This document shows, one piece after another, positions 6,890 through 17,400 of a stretch of DNA of 26,652 nt (position 1 is its first letter; each line of letters starts with the position of its first letter). The notes under the pieces are model-generated. The model was given only the letters and a program-made list of their open reading frames with translations. It was not told the origin of the DNA and did no database searches. The translations under genes were made by a program, and so were the position numbers. Source of the DNA: CAIOSQ01 sp044359885 (GTDB lineage: Bacteria > Pseudomonadota > Alphaproteobacteria > CACIAM-22H2); contig JBIKLI010000020.1 of assembly GCA_044359885.1 (NCBI GenBank), forward strand, positions 1 through 26,652, in the 5' to 3' direction.

Positions 6890-9042
6890 ACCGAGAAGCG
6901 CTCCAGGAAGAGCTGGCGAAGGCTGCGATACCATTGCTGCGCCAGCGGCTCGTCGCTGTGGACGAAGCGCACATAGACGCGCGCGCCCAGCGGCTGCGGC
7001 GGCGCGTCGGCGGCGAAGCGGATCTCGAACTGGAACAGCGGGGTGAGCGCGCGCGGCTCGTTGGAGTTGGGGCTGGCATCGGGGTCGAGCCCGATCCGGC
7101 CGCCGCCCTGCAGCGCCAGCGCCAGGCTCGGCAGGTCGCGGGTGGCGGCCGGAACCTCGCGGCCCACCTCGGCCGGCAGCAGCCGGTGCACGTCGCCGGC
7201 CGGGCGCAGTTCGACGCGCTCGGTGCGGCGGCGGACCAGATCGACGCTGCCCTGCGGCACGACAGAGAGCAGGGTGAAGCGCTGCGGATCAAGGACATAG
7301 GCGACCTGGTCGCCGCGCTGCAGGAACCGGCCGGGCAGATCGGCGGGCGCGTCGATCTGGAACACCCCCGCCACCGGTGCGCGCAGCGTCAGCGCGACAT
7401 GGCGCAGCGCCAGATCGGCCAGCAGCTCGCGGGCATAGGCGCGCTCGGCCTCCATCACGCGCGCCATGGTCCGGTCCTGGGCGACGGCCAGGGCCAGCCG
7501 GGCATCGATCTCGGCGACCCGCCCGGCCGCCTGCTCGAGGCGCGAGTCGAGCTCCGGATCGGCGCATGTCAGCAGCGGATCGCCCGCGCGCACGGTCTCG
7601 CCGGGCGCCGCCAGCAGGCGCTCGGCGAAGCAGGGATGCGGCGCGCGGACGCGCGCCTCGTCGCGGACCCAGATCACCGCCTCCGTCTCGGTCCAGGCCG
7701 GGATCGGCAGCAGGCTCAGCGGCGCCGCCAGCGCCGCGACCGCGGCCAGCGCCAGCGCGGCGGTGCGGCCGCGATGCGCGGCGAAGGCGGTGTCGGTCGC
7801 GACCGTGCGCGCGACGCGATAGATCGGCTGCAGCACCATCGTCGCCGCCGCCCAGATCGCCATCAGCACGCCGACGAAGAAGAACTGCCCGGCGACGAAG
7901 AGGATGATCATCGCCGCCACGAACATCCGGTAGACATACGAGGCGACCGCGTAGCCGCAGAGGATCGGCCCTTCGCGCGGCGTGATCCGCACTTCCATCG
8001 GCGAGGGCAGGCGCAGCACGTGCTTCTGCAGCAGATGGCCCAGATAGCGGTTCGATTTCTGCCCCAGGTTGGGGATCTCCAGCCAGTCGGCGAGCACGTA
8101 GTAGCCGTCGTAGCGCAGCAGCGGGTTGGCATTGAAGATCAGGGTGGTTATCCCCGCCAGCACGATCGCCTGATGCAGCGCCGACTTGAAGACCCCGGGC
8201 TGCGACCAGGTCCACAGCCACAGCGCCGCCGACGCCACGGCGAGCTCGGCCATCATCCCGGCGAGGCCGACCACCATGCGCCGCCGCTTGTCGGGAAAGC
8301 CGGTGGCGCCGCTGGCGTCGACATAGGGCACGGGCATCAGCACCAGGAACATCAGCCCCATCTCGTGGCAGCTGCCGCCATAGGCCTTGACCGCGACCGC
8401 GTGGCCGAGTTCGTGCAGGATCTTGAGGACCGGGAAGGTCAGCCAGACCAGCAGCACCATCTCCGGCGTGAAGACGCGCGAGGCGACGTCGGTCGTCAGC
8501 TCGTTCCAGTGCTGCAGGCCGAGGGCCGCGCCGCTGGCGACCAGCGCCGCCCAGAGCAGCAGCACCGCCGCCCCGGCGCGGCGCGGGAACAGCGCGACCA
8601 GCCCGCCCACGAAGCGGTCGGGGTCCCAGACCGGGATCTTCAGCGACAGCGGATTGCCGACATATTGCTTGATCCGCGTCCAGCGGCTCTTGCGCGCGCG
8701 CTCGCGCATCTCCTCGCTGTCCGGCGCCTGGTCGGTCAGCAGGACGTTGGCCTGGTGCAGCTGGGCCAGCAGGCCCAGCGTCTCGTCCTGGGTCGGGCCG
8801 TCGTCGCCGAGCTCGCCGCAGACCTGCGTCCAGATCGCGTCCATGCTGCGCACGCCGTCCATCAGCGCGACGATGCGGTAGGCGGTGGGATCGAGGCGCA
8901 GGAAGCGGCCGCTGGCCAGGTCCTGCAGCACGTACCAGCGCTCGCCGCGATAGGTATGGCGCACGATGCGGGCCTGGCGCCGCAGCACCGGCCTGAGCGC
9001 CGCCACGCGATACCAGGACGCGGAGAAGACCGGGCCGGGCAT
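6886..9042 (-). CDS. PqqD-like / M50 (site-2) metalloprotease / HlyD-like fusion membrane protein
   Basis: This is a 718-residue three-part protein. Residues about 15-105 resemble a PqqD-type winged-helix recognition domain (FLRLDPTAYRIVALMDG at 47-63). Residues about 155-445 form a polytopic membrane domain of the M50/site-2 protease family, with the zinc motif HELGH at 210-214 (E211 catalytic) and the third-ligand region NPLLRYDGYY at 306-315 (D312). Residues about 455-718 are periplasmic and resemble an adaptor: a lipoyl half (LLAAPGETVRAGDPLLTC, 476-493), a short helical pair, a second half (LRAPVAGVFQID, 553-564) and a beta domain. All catalytic residues are present, so protease activity is plausible. 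The ATG at 9042 lies 3 bases after the preceding gene. Likely roles are cleavage or membrane handling of the co-encoded exoprotein (inference). Confidence 0.88.
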   Translation of the reverse strand: MPGPVFSASWYRVAALRPVLRRQARIVRHTYRGERWYVLQDLASGRFLRLDPTAYRIVALMDGVRSMDAIWTQVCGELGDDGPTQDETLGLLAQLHQANVLLTDQAPDSEEMRERARKSRWTRIKQYVGNPLSLKIPVWDPDRFVGGLVALFPRRAGAAVLLLWAALVASGAALGLQHWNELTTDVASRVFTPEMVLLVWLTFPVLKILHELGHAVAVKAYGGSCHEMGLMFLVLMPVPYVDASGATGFPDKRRRMVVGLAGMMAELAVASAALWLWTWSQPGVFKSALHQAIVLAGITTLIFNANPLLRYDGYYVLADWLEIPNLGQKSNRYLGHLLQKHVLRLPSPMEVRITPREGPILCGYAVASYVYRMFVAAMIILFVAGQFFFVGVLMAIWAAATMVLQPIYRVARTVATDTAFAAHRGRTAALALAAVAALAAPLSLLPIPAWTETEAVIWVRDEARVRAPHPCFAERLLAAPGETVRAGDPLLTCADPELDSRLEQAAGRVAEIDARLALAVAQDRTMARVMEAERAYARELLADLALRHVALTLRAPVAGVFQIDAPADLPGRFLQRGDQVAYVLDPQRFTLLSVVPQGSVDLVRRRTERVELRPAGDVHRLLPAEVGREVPAATRDLPSLALALQGGGRIGLDPDASPNSNEPRALTPLFQFEIRFAADAPPQPLGARVYVRFVHSDEPLAQQWYRSLRQLFLERFSV

Positions 9043-9045
9043 CGC

Positions 9046-10884
9046 TCAGACGCCGAGCCAGATCCAGGCCTGCAGCCGCAGCCAGTCGAAGAACCGGTGC
9101 GTCCAGACCCAGATCAGCAGCCGCTCGCCGATGGCGATCTTGCCGATGCCCTCCATGCCCGGGCGCAGCTGCGCCGGCGCCTCGTCCAGCGTGGCCTCGA
9201 CGCGGAAGACGTTCTTGCCGCCGGTGGCGTTGGCGACCGGCGTCACCAGCGTCACGGTGAAGGGCAGCCTGAGATCGCTGAGCGCGGCCAGGACCAGATC
9301 GCCGCGCTGGCCCGCGCTCACCCAGGACATGTCGCGCTCGTCGACCTTGAGCACGATGCGGTAGCGGTCGAGCGGGGCGACCTCGAACAGGACCTGGCCC
9401 TTGCGCACGCCCGCGCCCAGCTGCTGCGACAGGTCCCCCGACACCACCAGCCCGTCGAAGGGCGCCACGATGCGCGCGCGCTCGATCTGCGACAGCGCGA
9501 GGTTGCGCTGCGCCTCGGCCTGGCGGATCTGGGCCTGGGCGATGCGCAGCTGGCCCAGATCGCCCTGCGCCTCGGCGGCATTCGCCTGGCCGGTGAACTG
9601 CTCGGCCTGGCTGCTCCAGCGCTGGGCGTCGAGGCGCAGTTCGCGGTCGTCGAGCAGGGCAAGGACGGCGCCCGCGGCGACCTCCTCGCCGGCGCGCGCC
9701 CCGGCGGTCAGCACGAAGCCGTCGAAGGGCGCCACGATCACGCGCCGGACGGCGCCCTCGAGTTCGGCATTGGCCGAGACGCGATGCTCGCCGGTCGCGA
9801 TCGCGAAGAAGGCGACGGTGGCCGCCAGCGCCAGCGCCGACAGCTTGAAGGCGGCGTGGCGCGGCCCGAAGAGCCGCCGCAGCAGCCCGCCGGCGGCGTC
9901 GAGCACCCGGCGCGGGATGCCGCGATCGGCGTGGCGGCGCTCGATCATCACGCGGCCCAGCAGCGGCGCCAGCGATTCCGCCTCGCGCAACGCCTGCGCC
10001 GGCACGGGGGCCGCCGCCCATTCGAAGACCAGCACGCCGGCGCGCTTCTCGTCGGCGGCGAAGGGCACCGACAGCACGGCGGCGCTGCCGAATTCCTGCG
10101 TCAGGCGCTGATGCTCGCGGATGGCGAGGAACTTGCCCGCGTCGTCGCGCAGCCGCCCGCCCTCGACCAGGATCGTCGCGCCCTGCTCGGCGGCCTCGTT
10201 CATCGCCGCGGCGATCGCCTTGGACAGGTCCAGCTTGCGCACGAAATCGGCGGCGTGGGACAGCGCCGCGACCCGGATCGTCCCGCCGCGCCCGGTCAGC
10301 CCGACGCCGACGCGGTCGCAGCCCAGGCGCGTCGCCGCCTCGGTGACGACGCCGCGCAGCGCGCTGTCGGCGTCGGCGGCGTCGAACGCCCCCATCACCA
10401 GGTCCAGCGCCAGCATCAGCCTTTCGCGCAGGTCGTCGCGCGCCGACGATTCGCCCTGCGCACCGCGCAGCAGCAGCCAGCCCAGGCCCCAGCCGACCTG
10501 CTCCTGCAACGCCAGCGGCGCCAGCGGCGTCAGCGACACCAGCCCGACGACGCCATGCGTGTCGCCGTCGGCAAGGATCGGCAGCGCCAGCAGATGGCCG
10601 GTGCCGACGCGGCTGCTGACCGGCAGGCGCAGGTCGAGGGCCCGCTCGCAGGCCAGCGCCAGCATCTCGGAGGGCGGTTGCGTGGGCGGGTGCTGGGCGA
10701 CCGGACGGAAGGGGCCGATATTCGGCGCCTCGCCCAGCACCAGTACCGCCTCGCGCACCCCGGCCTCGCCGCGGACCAGGTTGTCGAGCCAGGCGGCGGG
10801 CGTGGCGAAGCCCTGCGCCGGCGACGGCCTGGCCCGCGCGTCGCCGCGCAGGTCGAACGCGGCTCGGTCGGAGCCGAGGATCAC
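9046..10884 (-). CDS. GAF-domain / transmembrane / HlyD-type adaptor fusion
   Basis: This 612-residue inner-membrane protein has a degenerate GAF-like region (about 25-140, with GHLLALPI and GVVGLVSL), a better GAF domain (about 155-315), one transmembrane helix (about 346-363) and a membrane-fusion adaptor. The adaptor has two matching lipoyl halves (VIVAPFDGFV at 382-391, RIVAPFDGLV at 471-480) around a Gln/Ala-rich coiled coil (about 415-470), then a beta domain. The end is Trp-rich (LLIWVWTHRFFDWLRLQAW) and may sit on the membrane. Topology would put the GAF domains in the cytoplasm and the adaptor in the periplasm. The start is GTG at 10884; no other start codon exists between it and the in-frame stop at 10920-10918, and the ribosome binding site is weak. 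It is read after the DUF3467 gene with a 25-base gap. Confidence 0.85.
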   Translation of the reverse strand: MILGSDRAAFDLRGDARARPSPAQGFATPAAWLDNLVRGEAGVREAVLVLGEAPNIGPFRPVAQHPPTQPPSEMLALACERALDLRLPVSSRVGTGHLLALPILADGDTHGVVGLVSLTPLAPLALQEQVGWGLGWLLLRGAQGESSARDDLRERLMLALDLVMGAFDAADADSALRGVVTEAATRLGCDRVGVGLTGRGGTIRVAALSHAADFVRKLDLSKAIAAAMNEAAEQGATILVEGGRLRDDAGKFLAIREHQRLTQEFGSAAVLSVPFAADEKRAGVLVFEWAAAPVPAQALREAESLAPLLGRVMIERRHADRGIPRRVLDAAGGLLRRLFGPRHAAFKLSALALAATVAFFAIATGEHRVSANAELEGAVRRVIVAPFDGFVLTAGARAGEEVAAGAVLALLDDRELRLDAQRWSSQAEQFTGQANAAEAQGDLGQLRIAQAQIRQAEAQRNLALSQIERARIVAPFDGLVVSGDLSQQLGAGVRKGQVLFEVAPLDRYRIVLKVDERDMSWVSAGQRGDLVLAALSDLRLPFTVTLVTPVANATGGKNVFRVEATLDEAPAQLRPGMEGIGKIAIGERLLIWVWTHRFFDWLRLQAWIWLGV

Positions 10885-10909
10885 GTGCCGCCGCCCGGCG
10901 GTGACGCGG

Positions 10910-11215
10910 TCAGAGGTTCAGCGGCCCGTAGCGGTTCTCGTATTCCTTGAGACCCATTTCCAGCAGCGCGTGCAGCCGCTTGGCCGCCAGCGGCGTCATC
11001 AGGATGCGATTGTTGAGGCGCACGGTGATCTTCGACTGCTCGGGCTGCCAGCCCTGGTTGGCACCGAAGAGCAGCATCATCTCCTCGCGCGTCCCCTGCA
11101 CGTTGCAGACATTGGCATAGCTCGTGACCATGCCGCTGTCGTCCCAGAAGATCTCCGGGGTCTGGGCGGGCGGCGCGCTCTCGGCGGCCGGGGACTTGCG
11201 CTTGCTGTCGTTCAT
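10910..11215 (-). CDS. DUF3467-like small protein
   Basis: This is a 101-residue soluble protein without signal peptide or membrane segment. After a charged, Pro-rich N-terminus (1-20) it shows the DUF3467 pattern: IFWDDSGMVTSYANVCNVQG at 22-41, a hydrophobic strand with LFG near 49-51, a second half with RLNNRILMTPLAAKRL at 66-81, and a C-terminal helix (LLEMGLKEYENRYG). The family's function is not established to my knowledge. It sits 44 bases after the giant gene and 25 bases before the GAF-HlyD gene, and has the best ribosome binding site in the cluster, so it may be made in excess. A chaperone or targeting role for the giant protein or the adaptors is possible but unproven. Confidence 0.82.
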   Translation of the reverse strand: MNDSKRKSPAAESAPPAQTPEIFWDDSGMVTSYANVCNVQGTREEMMLLFGANQGWQPEQSKITVRLNNRILMTPLAAKRLHALLEMGLKEYENRYGPLNL

Positions 11216-11222
11216 ACGGTGC

Positions 11223-11229
11223 TCTCCTT
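11223..11229 (-). promoter_or_regulatory. Ribosome binding site of the DUF3467-like gene
   Basis: AAGGAGA on the minus strand lies 7 bases before the ATG at 11215, which is close to ideal. It supports this start and independent initiation after the giant gene's stop. Confidence 0.75.
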
Positions 11230-11259
11230 GTGAGTGCCGAAGACCGGCGTCGTTCGAGG

Positions 11260-11470
11260 TCAGCGCCAGACCACCTTGCGGGCGGATCGGGTCGCAGCGC
11301 GATCGGGGGCGGTGGACAGGTCCAGCGCCACCGGCTCGATTCCGCCCGGGGACGGGGCGGCGCTGTGCCAGCGGATGCGGCCAGGACCCGGCCTTGTCAA
11401 GCCCGACAGACCGGCGGTGCCGGCAAGGCCCAGCACGATGCCGGCTTCGCCGAAGCCCAGCTCGCGCCGC
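11260..11470 (-). other. C-terminal Gly-rich hydrophobic segment and basic tail of the giant protein
   Basis: An Arg/Glu-flanked hydrophobic run, FGEAGIVLGLAGTAGLSGL (about 11455-11395), is followed by RPGPGRIRWHS, a Pro/Gly stretch and a basic end (RSARKVVWR). The run is long enough to enter a membrane but unusually Gly-rich. It is not a typical acidic or amphipathic type I secretion signal, nor an obvious PEP-CTERM or LPXTG signal. Confidence 0.5.
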
Positions 11471-14400
11471 GCGGCCTCCGCCGCCGCCGCAGGGGCGGCG
11501 TCGGGACCAGGCATCGCGGCGTTACCCGCCGCCGGCAGCGGCGCGGCCGCTTCGGGCGACATGCCGGCAGGCGCATCGGCGCCCGGCGCAGGCACGGCAT
11601 CGGTCGCGACCTGTGCAACGTCGGCGGCCGCGTCGAACGGCGTCGCAGCCGGATCGGCCGGGCGCAGGGCCGGCGACCTTGGGGTCAGCGACGCCATGGA
11701 CGTCCGCGCCGATGTCTCGATCGCCGCGCTTGGCGTGCCACCCGCGGCGGCGGTCTCGGACGGCGGGCTCGCGACCCTGTCGAGTTCGCGCATGCTGGGC
11801 AGCATGCCGGCATTCATCGCCTGGCCCGGGGTGCCCGAGGGCAGCGTCATCGAAGCGGTCGCGGCCAGGATGCCGGTCGAGGCGAAGATCCGCCCGCCGA
11901 GGGTCAGGTCGGTGACCACGGGCGCCCCCTGGGTCGGCGTCGCCGCGTCGCCGCCCGGAGTGCCGCCAAGCGAACCGCCGCCGCCATTGCTGCCGCCATT
12001 GCTGCCGCCGAGCGGGCTGGATGTCTGCCCGCTGCCGGTATCCATGGCGGTGCGCGTCTCGGTGTCCGTCACGGCCGCCGGCGCGCTGCGCTCCGGCGCG
12101 CCGCCGCGACCGGCGGCGTCGGCCGATGCCGGCACGGTCCCGGTCCCGGCGACGTTGACCGATCCGGCCGCGACCGGCGCCGGCGGCAGATCGGGGGCGA
12201 TCGCCAGACGCAGGACGAAATCCATCGCGGCACTGGCGCCGGCCGCATCGCTGGCGACCACGCGCAGCGCCAGCGCCGCGCTGCCGGCCGGCGGCGTGCC
12301 CGAGAAGCTGCGCGCGACCGGATCGAAGCGCATCCATCCCGGCATCTCCGCGCCCGACGCCAGCGTCGCGGCATAGGTCAGCGTGCCGTCGTCCGGGTCG
12401 GCGAACATGCCGGCGGGCAGCGTGTAGTTCCAGGCGATCCCGCGCGTGCCGCTGAGCGACTGGTCGGCCCCGGCGATCGCCAGCCGCGGCGCGTCGTTGG
12501 CGCCCTCGACGACGATGGTCACCGTGCGGTCCGCGCTCTCCCCGGCGGCGTCGGTCGCCCGCAGCGTGTAGACGAGCGTCGCCCTGTCGCCGGCGCGCAT
12601 GGCCGCGAAGGCATCGCCCGGCGCGGCGAAGCGCCAGGTCACGACGCCGTCCGCGGAACCGGTGCCGGCGGCCCGGCCGCCTTCCACCTGCAGCAGCGCC
12701 GCGATCTGCGCGTCGGTCAGGCCGACCCGCTCGCGGTCTCCCGTCGCCGCGACCGACACCACGGCGGCCGAGACCGCGTCGCCCGCGTCGGGATCGACCA
12801 CGCCCAGCGTCCCGCTTGCGGTCAGCGCGCCCGGCGCTGCGTCCAGCGTCGCGCGATCGGCATTGCCCACGCCGGCGACCAGCGCCGGCGCGTCGTTGCG
12901 GCCCGTCACCACGACGCTGACGACGCGGTCGGACACGGCGCCCGCCGCATCGGTCGCGCGCAGCGTGTAGGACAGCGTCACGCTCTCCCCCGCCTTGAGG
13001 TCGGCGAAGCGATGCGCCTCGGCGTCGAAGCGCCAGGCGACGCGCGCGCCGACATTGGGATCGGACGTCACGGCGCCCAGGGTGAACATCGCGCGCAGCG
13101 CCGCGAGGTCGGGCAGCCCGCCCACGACGCCGGTCGCGACCGGGTCGCCCAGGATCGCGACGCCCGGAACGTCGCCGAGATCGGCGTCGGCCAGCGATAG
13201 GGTCCCGGCCGCGGTCAGGGGCTCGGCCGCGCCGGCGGCGAGTTGCACGCCGTCGGCATCTCCTGCACGGCGCGACAGGACGGGGGCGTCGTTGCGGCCC
13301 TCGACCGACACGACGACCTCACGGGTCGCGGTCGCCCCGGCGATGTCGGCGACGTCGATCGTGTAGACTAGGTCGATGCGCTCGCCCGCGCGCAGTCCGT
13401 CGAAATCGACCGTGCCCGCGGCGAAGCTCCAGCCGATCGTCCCCGACCCGGTGTCGAGGCGGGCGGAGAAGAAGCCGAGAAGGGTCTGCGTGTCCGGCAG
13501 CGCCAGCGCGACGGTCGCGGGTACGCGGGCGATCGACACGCCCGGCACGGTCACGGTCAGCGCATCGCCGGTGTCGGGATCCGCGACGCCGATCGATCCG
13601 TCGACGACCGGGCCGATCCCGGCTGAACCCTCGGCGACCGACGCGGCGGCGCTCTGGCCGCGGGCGGCGTCGACCGAAAGCACCGGCACGTCGTTCGTGC
13701 CGGTCACCGTGATCACGACATCCTTGCGCGTGCCGTCCTTGGCACGGATCGCGAAGCTGTCGCTGGCCGACCCGCCGTCGCGCAGCGCCCTGGCGGCCGC
13801 CGATGCGGCATCGGCCGTGTAGGTCCAGGCACCGTCGGCGACGATCGCGAAACGGCCATAGGTGCCGGCGATCTCGGCCGGCTCGAAGAGCTGTTCGCCA
13901 TCGGCGATGGTCGCGCGGCCGGAATCGGCCGGCGCGGCGGCGGCGAGCGCGACCGTGCCGGCGAGCTTGCCGCCGATGACGGTATCCGCCCCGGCCACGG
14001 CGATCGTGACCGTCGTGCGCGTGCCGTCCAGCGAGCGCGGCATGAAGACCTCGCTGCGCGTCTCGTCCGCCTTGAGGGACGCCACGCGGGCGGCGTCGAG
14101 CGTATAGGTCCAGGAGCCGTCCGGCTCGAGCGCCAGGCTGCCGAAGAGACCCTCGAACGTCGCCGGCGCGAAGGCCGCGGCACCGCCGGCCTGGGCCGGC
14201 AATGTCAGCTTGCCGCGCGCCGCGGTCGTCGCCCCTTCGTCCACGGCACCCTCGCCGGTCAGGCTGCCGATCTCGCCGCCGCCGGTGCCGCCGCCGGTAC
14301 CGCCGCCCGAACCGCCGCCATCCGGCACGGTCGCCTCGTAGGCGGTCCAGAGCGCCCCGAACTCGTCCGCGAGACCGAGCCGGGTCACGCTGACGATCTG

Positions 14401-17400
14401 CCCGGGCCTGCCCGGATCGCTGACCGAGCCCATGCCGGACATCGCCAAGTCGGGCGTGTCGCCATCCGGCCGGAGCCCGCCGGTCAGGGTGTCGCGACCG
14501 GCGCCGCCGATCACGTAGTTGAAGCCGTTGCCGGGCAGCGCGATGCTGTCATCGGCATTGAGCGCGTCGGCGGAGCCGGAACTCTGGATCCGCACCAGCG
14601 CCCCCGTCGTACGGTTCCAGTCGACCTGGCCCGTATCGCCCAGGACCACGCGCTGGTCGGTATCGTTGGCCGGCGACAGCGCACGGATCGAGTCGCGTCC
14701 CGCGCCGCCGAAGATCACCGCCGGTCCGCCCGCGATCAGCATCGTGTCGTTGCCGCCGAAGGCCTCGCCCGTGGTCTGGGCGCGCTCGATGCGCCCGGTG
14801 CCCGCGGTCCCGAAATCGAGCAGGCCCGAATCGCCGAACATGAAGCTGCGCCGGCCGTTGTCGTTGCTCGGGCGCGATTCCAGCGTGTCGGCGCCGAAGC
14901 CGCCGAAGATCAGCTTCTCGCCGTCGCCGGTCGAGATCGAGTCGTTGCCGCCCAGATTGGTCTGCGGCGCGGCGGCGAAGCTGGTCGCGAAGGCCGCGCC
15001 CGCGCGGCGGAAGTCGAGATTGTCGCCGGCCAGCACGTCGTAGGTCGGTCCGCCGGCCGAGATCTTGATCGAATCCGCGCCGACGCCGCCGGCGACGACG
15101 TTGACGTCGGTGGGCGGCGTTCCGGTCTCGGGGAAGGCCACCGCGACCGAGATCCGGTCGTCGCCGCCGGTGGCGGAAGACGCATCGGTGGCGAGGACGG
15201 CGAAGATCCGGCCGGATTGGGCCGTCACCTGGCCGTTGTCGCCGAGGATCGCGCGCTCGAAACCGGCATCCGCCAGGATCGCGATCGAATCGGCCCCGGC
15301 GCCGCCGACGATCACCTTGTCGCCGTCGACGGCGACGAGCGCGACGGCGCGCGCCGACACAGCACTGGACTCGCCGGCGCCCAGCGCGATCGTGTCCCCC
15401 AGGCCTTGCGCGTCGCCGAGGCTGCGCGCCGATTGCAGGACGCCCATCAGCGTCGGGGTCGCCGGCGTCGCCGCCGGCGCGAGGAAGGCAAGGCTGGCGC
15501 CATCGCCGAACGCCACGGCGCGGCCCCGGCCGGCGGCGATCGAATCGCCGCCGAAGCCGCCGACCAGGATGCTGTCGCCATGCCCGGTCAGCAGGCTGTC
15601 CTCGCCGCCCTGGTCGGCATTGAGCGTGGCAAGGCCGGTCACCACGCCGGTGGCGGCGTCGCGCGTGATCTCCACATTGTCGCCGGCGACGACGGCGGAG
15701 GCGCGGAAGCCGTTGACGCGCAGGACGTCGCTGCCCAGGCCGCCGGCCACTATCGCCCGGCCGAGATCGTTCGTGCGGTCGCCGTCGTTGCCGATGCGCA
15801 GGTCGTCGGCGCCGGCGGTCGTGCCGGTGATGTCGAGCGTCTGGAGATAGACGAGGTCGGCGGGAGCGCCCTCGCCCACGAAGCGCAGCTCGGCATTGTC
15901 GCCCGCAGCCACGCGGAACAGCGGCAGCGCCGAGGCGACCAGCAGCCGGTCTGACCCGGCGCCGCCGACGAACACGACGTCGCCGTCGCCGACGGTGACG
16001 TTGTCGGCGTCGCCGAAGCCGGTCCCCGTGCTGATCGCGCGGCGCAGCCAGCCGTTGCCGCCGAGGTCGAATTCGAGGATGCCCGAATCGCCGAGCACGA
16101 CTGCGCGCTCGATCTCCGCCGGACGCGAAAGGTCGTCGCGCGTCGCGATGCGGATCAGGTCGGCGCCGATCCCGCCGATCACGGTCTTGATGCCGGTGCC
16201 CGTCGCGATGCTGTCGGCACCGCCGCGATCGACCGCGAGGCTGGTCAGCGACAGCAGTTCGTAGCCCTGCTGACGGGCGAAATAGTCGACGTTGTCGCCG
16301 GCGACGACGTCTTCCGAGCGGCTCTCCTGGCGGATCAGGATCGTGTCGGCGCCCATGCCGCCGACGACGACGTGGTAGCCGAGGTCGTTGGTCGTGTCGC
16401 GCGCGCCGATGACGATCGAATCGGCGCCGCCTGTGGCGGTGATCGCGTCGGTCGACTGCAGCTGGAAGAGGCCGCCCAGCACGTCGAAGGACACCGTCGC
16501 GTTGTCGCCCGCGACATAGCGGCCGGTCCGGCCCGCCTGCTCCACCGCCGAATAGCCGCTCGCCGTGCGCAACCCCGTCAGGGCGACGCGCTCGCGCAGC
16601 GCGGCGATCTCGGCGTCGATCTGGGACTTGCGCGCGTCGCTGGCGCCCGAGCGCTCGGCCTGCAGCGGCGCGATGGCGCGCGCGGCGACGATGGCCGAGA
16701 GCCCGCCGGTCGCGACTCCGATGCCGGTGGCGCGGATGTCGATCGCATCGGCGCCGAAGCCGCCGATGACCAGCTTGTAGCCTTCGCCGAGAACGAAGCT
16801 GTCGTCGCCGCCCAGCACCAGGTCGACCGCCGCCGCGCGTCGCAGCACGCCGTTGCCGACGGCGGTGTCGTAGTCCAGCCGTCCGGCGTCGCCGATCGCG
16901 ATCACGTCGCCGTCGACGGCCGTGACCGAATCGGCGCCCAGGCCGCCGAACACGACCTTGGCGCCGTTGCCCGTGGCGATGCGGTCGGCGCCGCCGCGGT
17001 CGTTCTCCACCGTCTCGGCGCTGAGCATGGCGTTGCGGAACTTGTTCTCCGCCGTGCCGGCGGCGCGCAGGATGCGGCCGCCGTCGCCGAAGATCATGTC
17101 GTCGCTGGTCGTCGCGGCGACGACCTTGATGCGGTCGCGCTCCATGCCGCCGATGACGAAGTTGGTGCCAATCTCGACGCTGCCGCCGGCGGTGCCGATC
17201 GTCACCATGTCGACGCCGCCGGTGGCGACGTCCTGGTCGGTCGAGCGGAAGCTGGTCATCGCGCCGCGCGTGTCGAAGAGCAGCTCGGCATGGTCGCCCG
17301 CGACGTAGCGCAGATTGGCGGCCGTCGAGCCGGCGGCCAGGATCACGATCGCGTCGGCACCGGCGCCGCCGACGACGACCGCGTCGCCGCTGCCCAGCGT

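Noticed and set aside
6890..6934. Upstream in-frame start for the SecA-like gene
   Set aside because: The ATG at 6889 overlaps the preceding stop by 4 bases, as does the next gene pair. The longer version adds 15 residues with no SecA similarity.
6658..10950. 1,430-codon plus-strand frame
   Set aside because: It is antisense to three genes with clear motifs, has low-complexity composition and no family match by eye.
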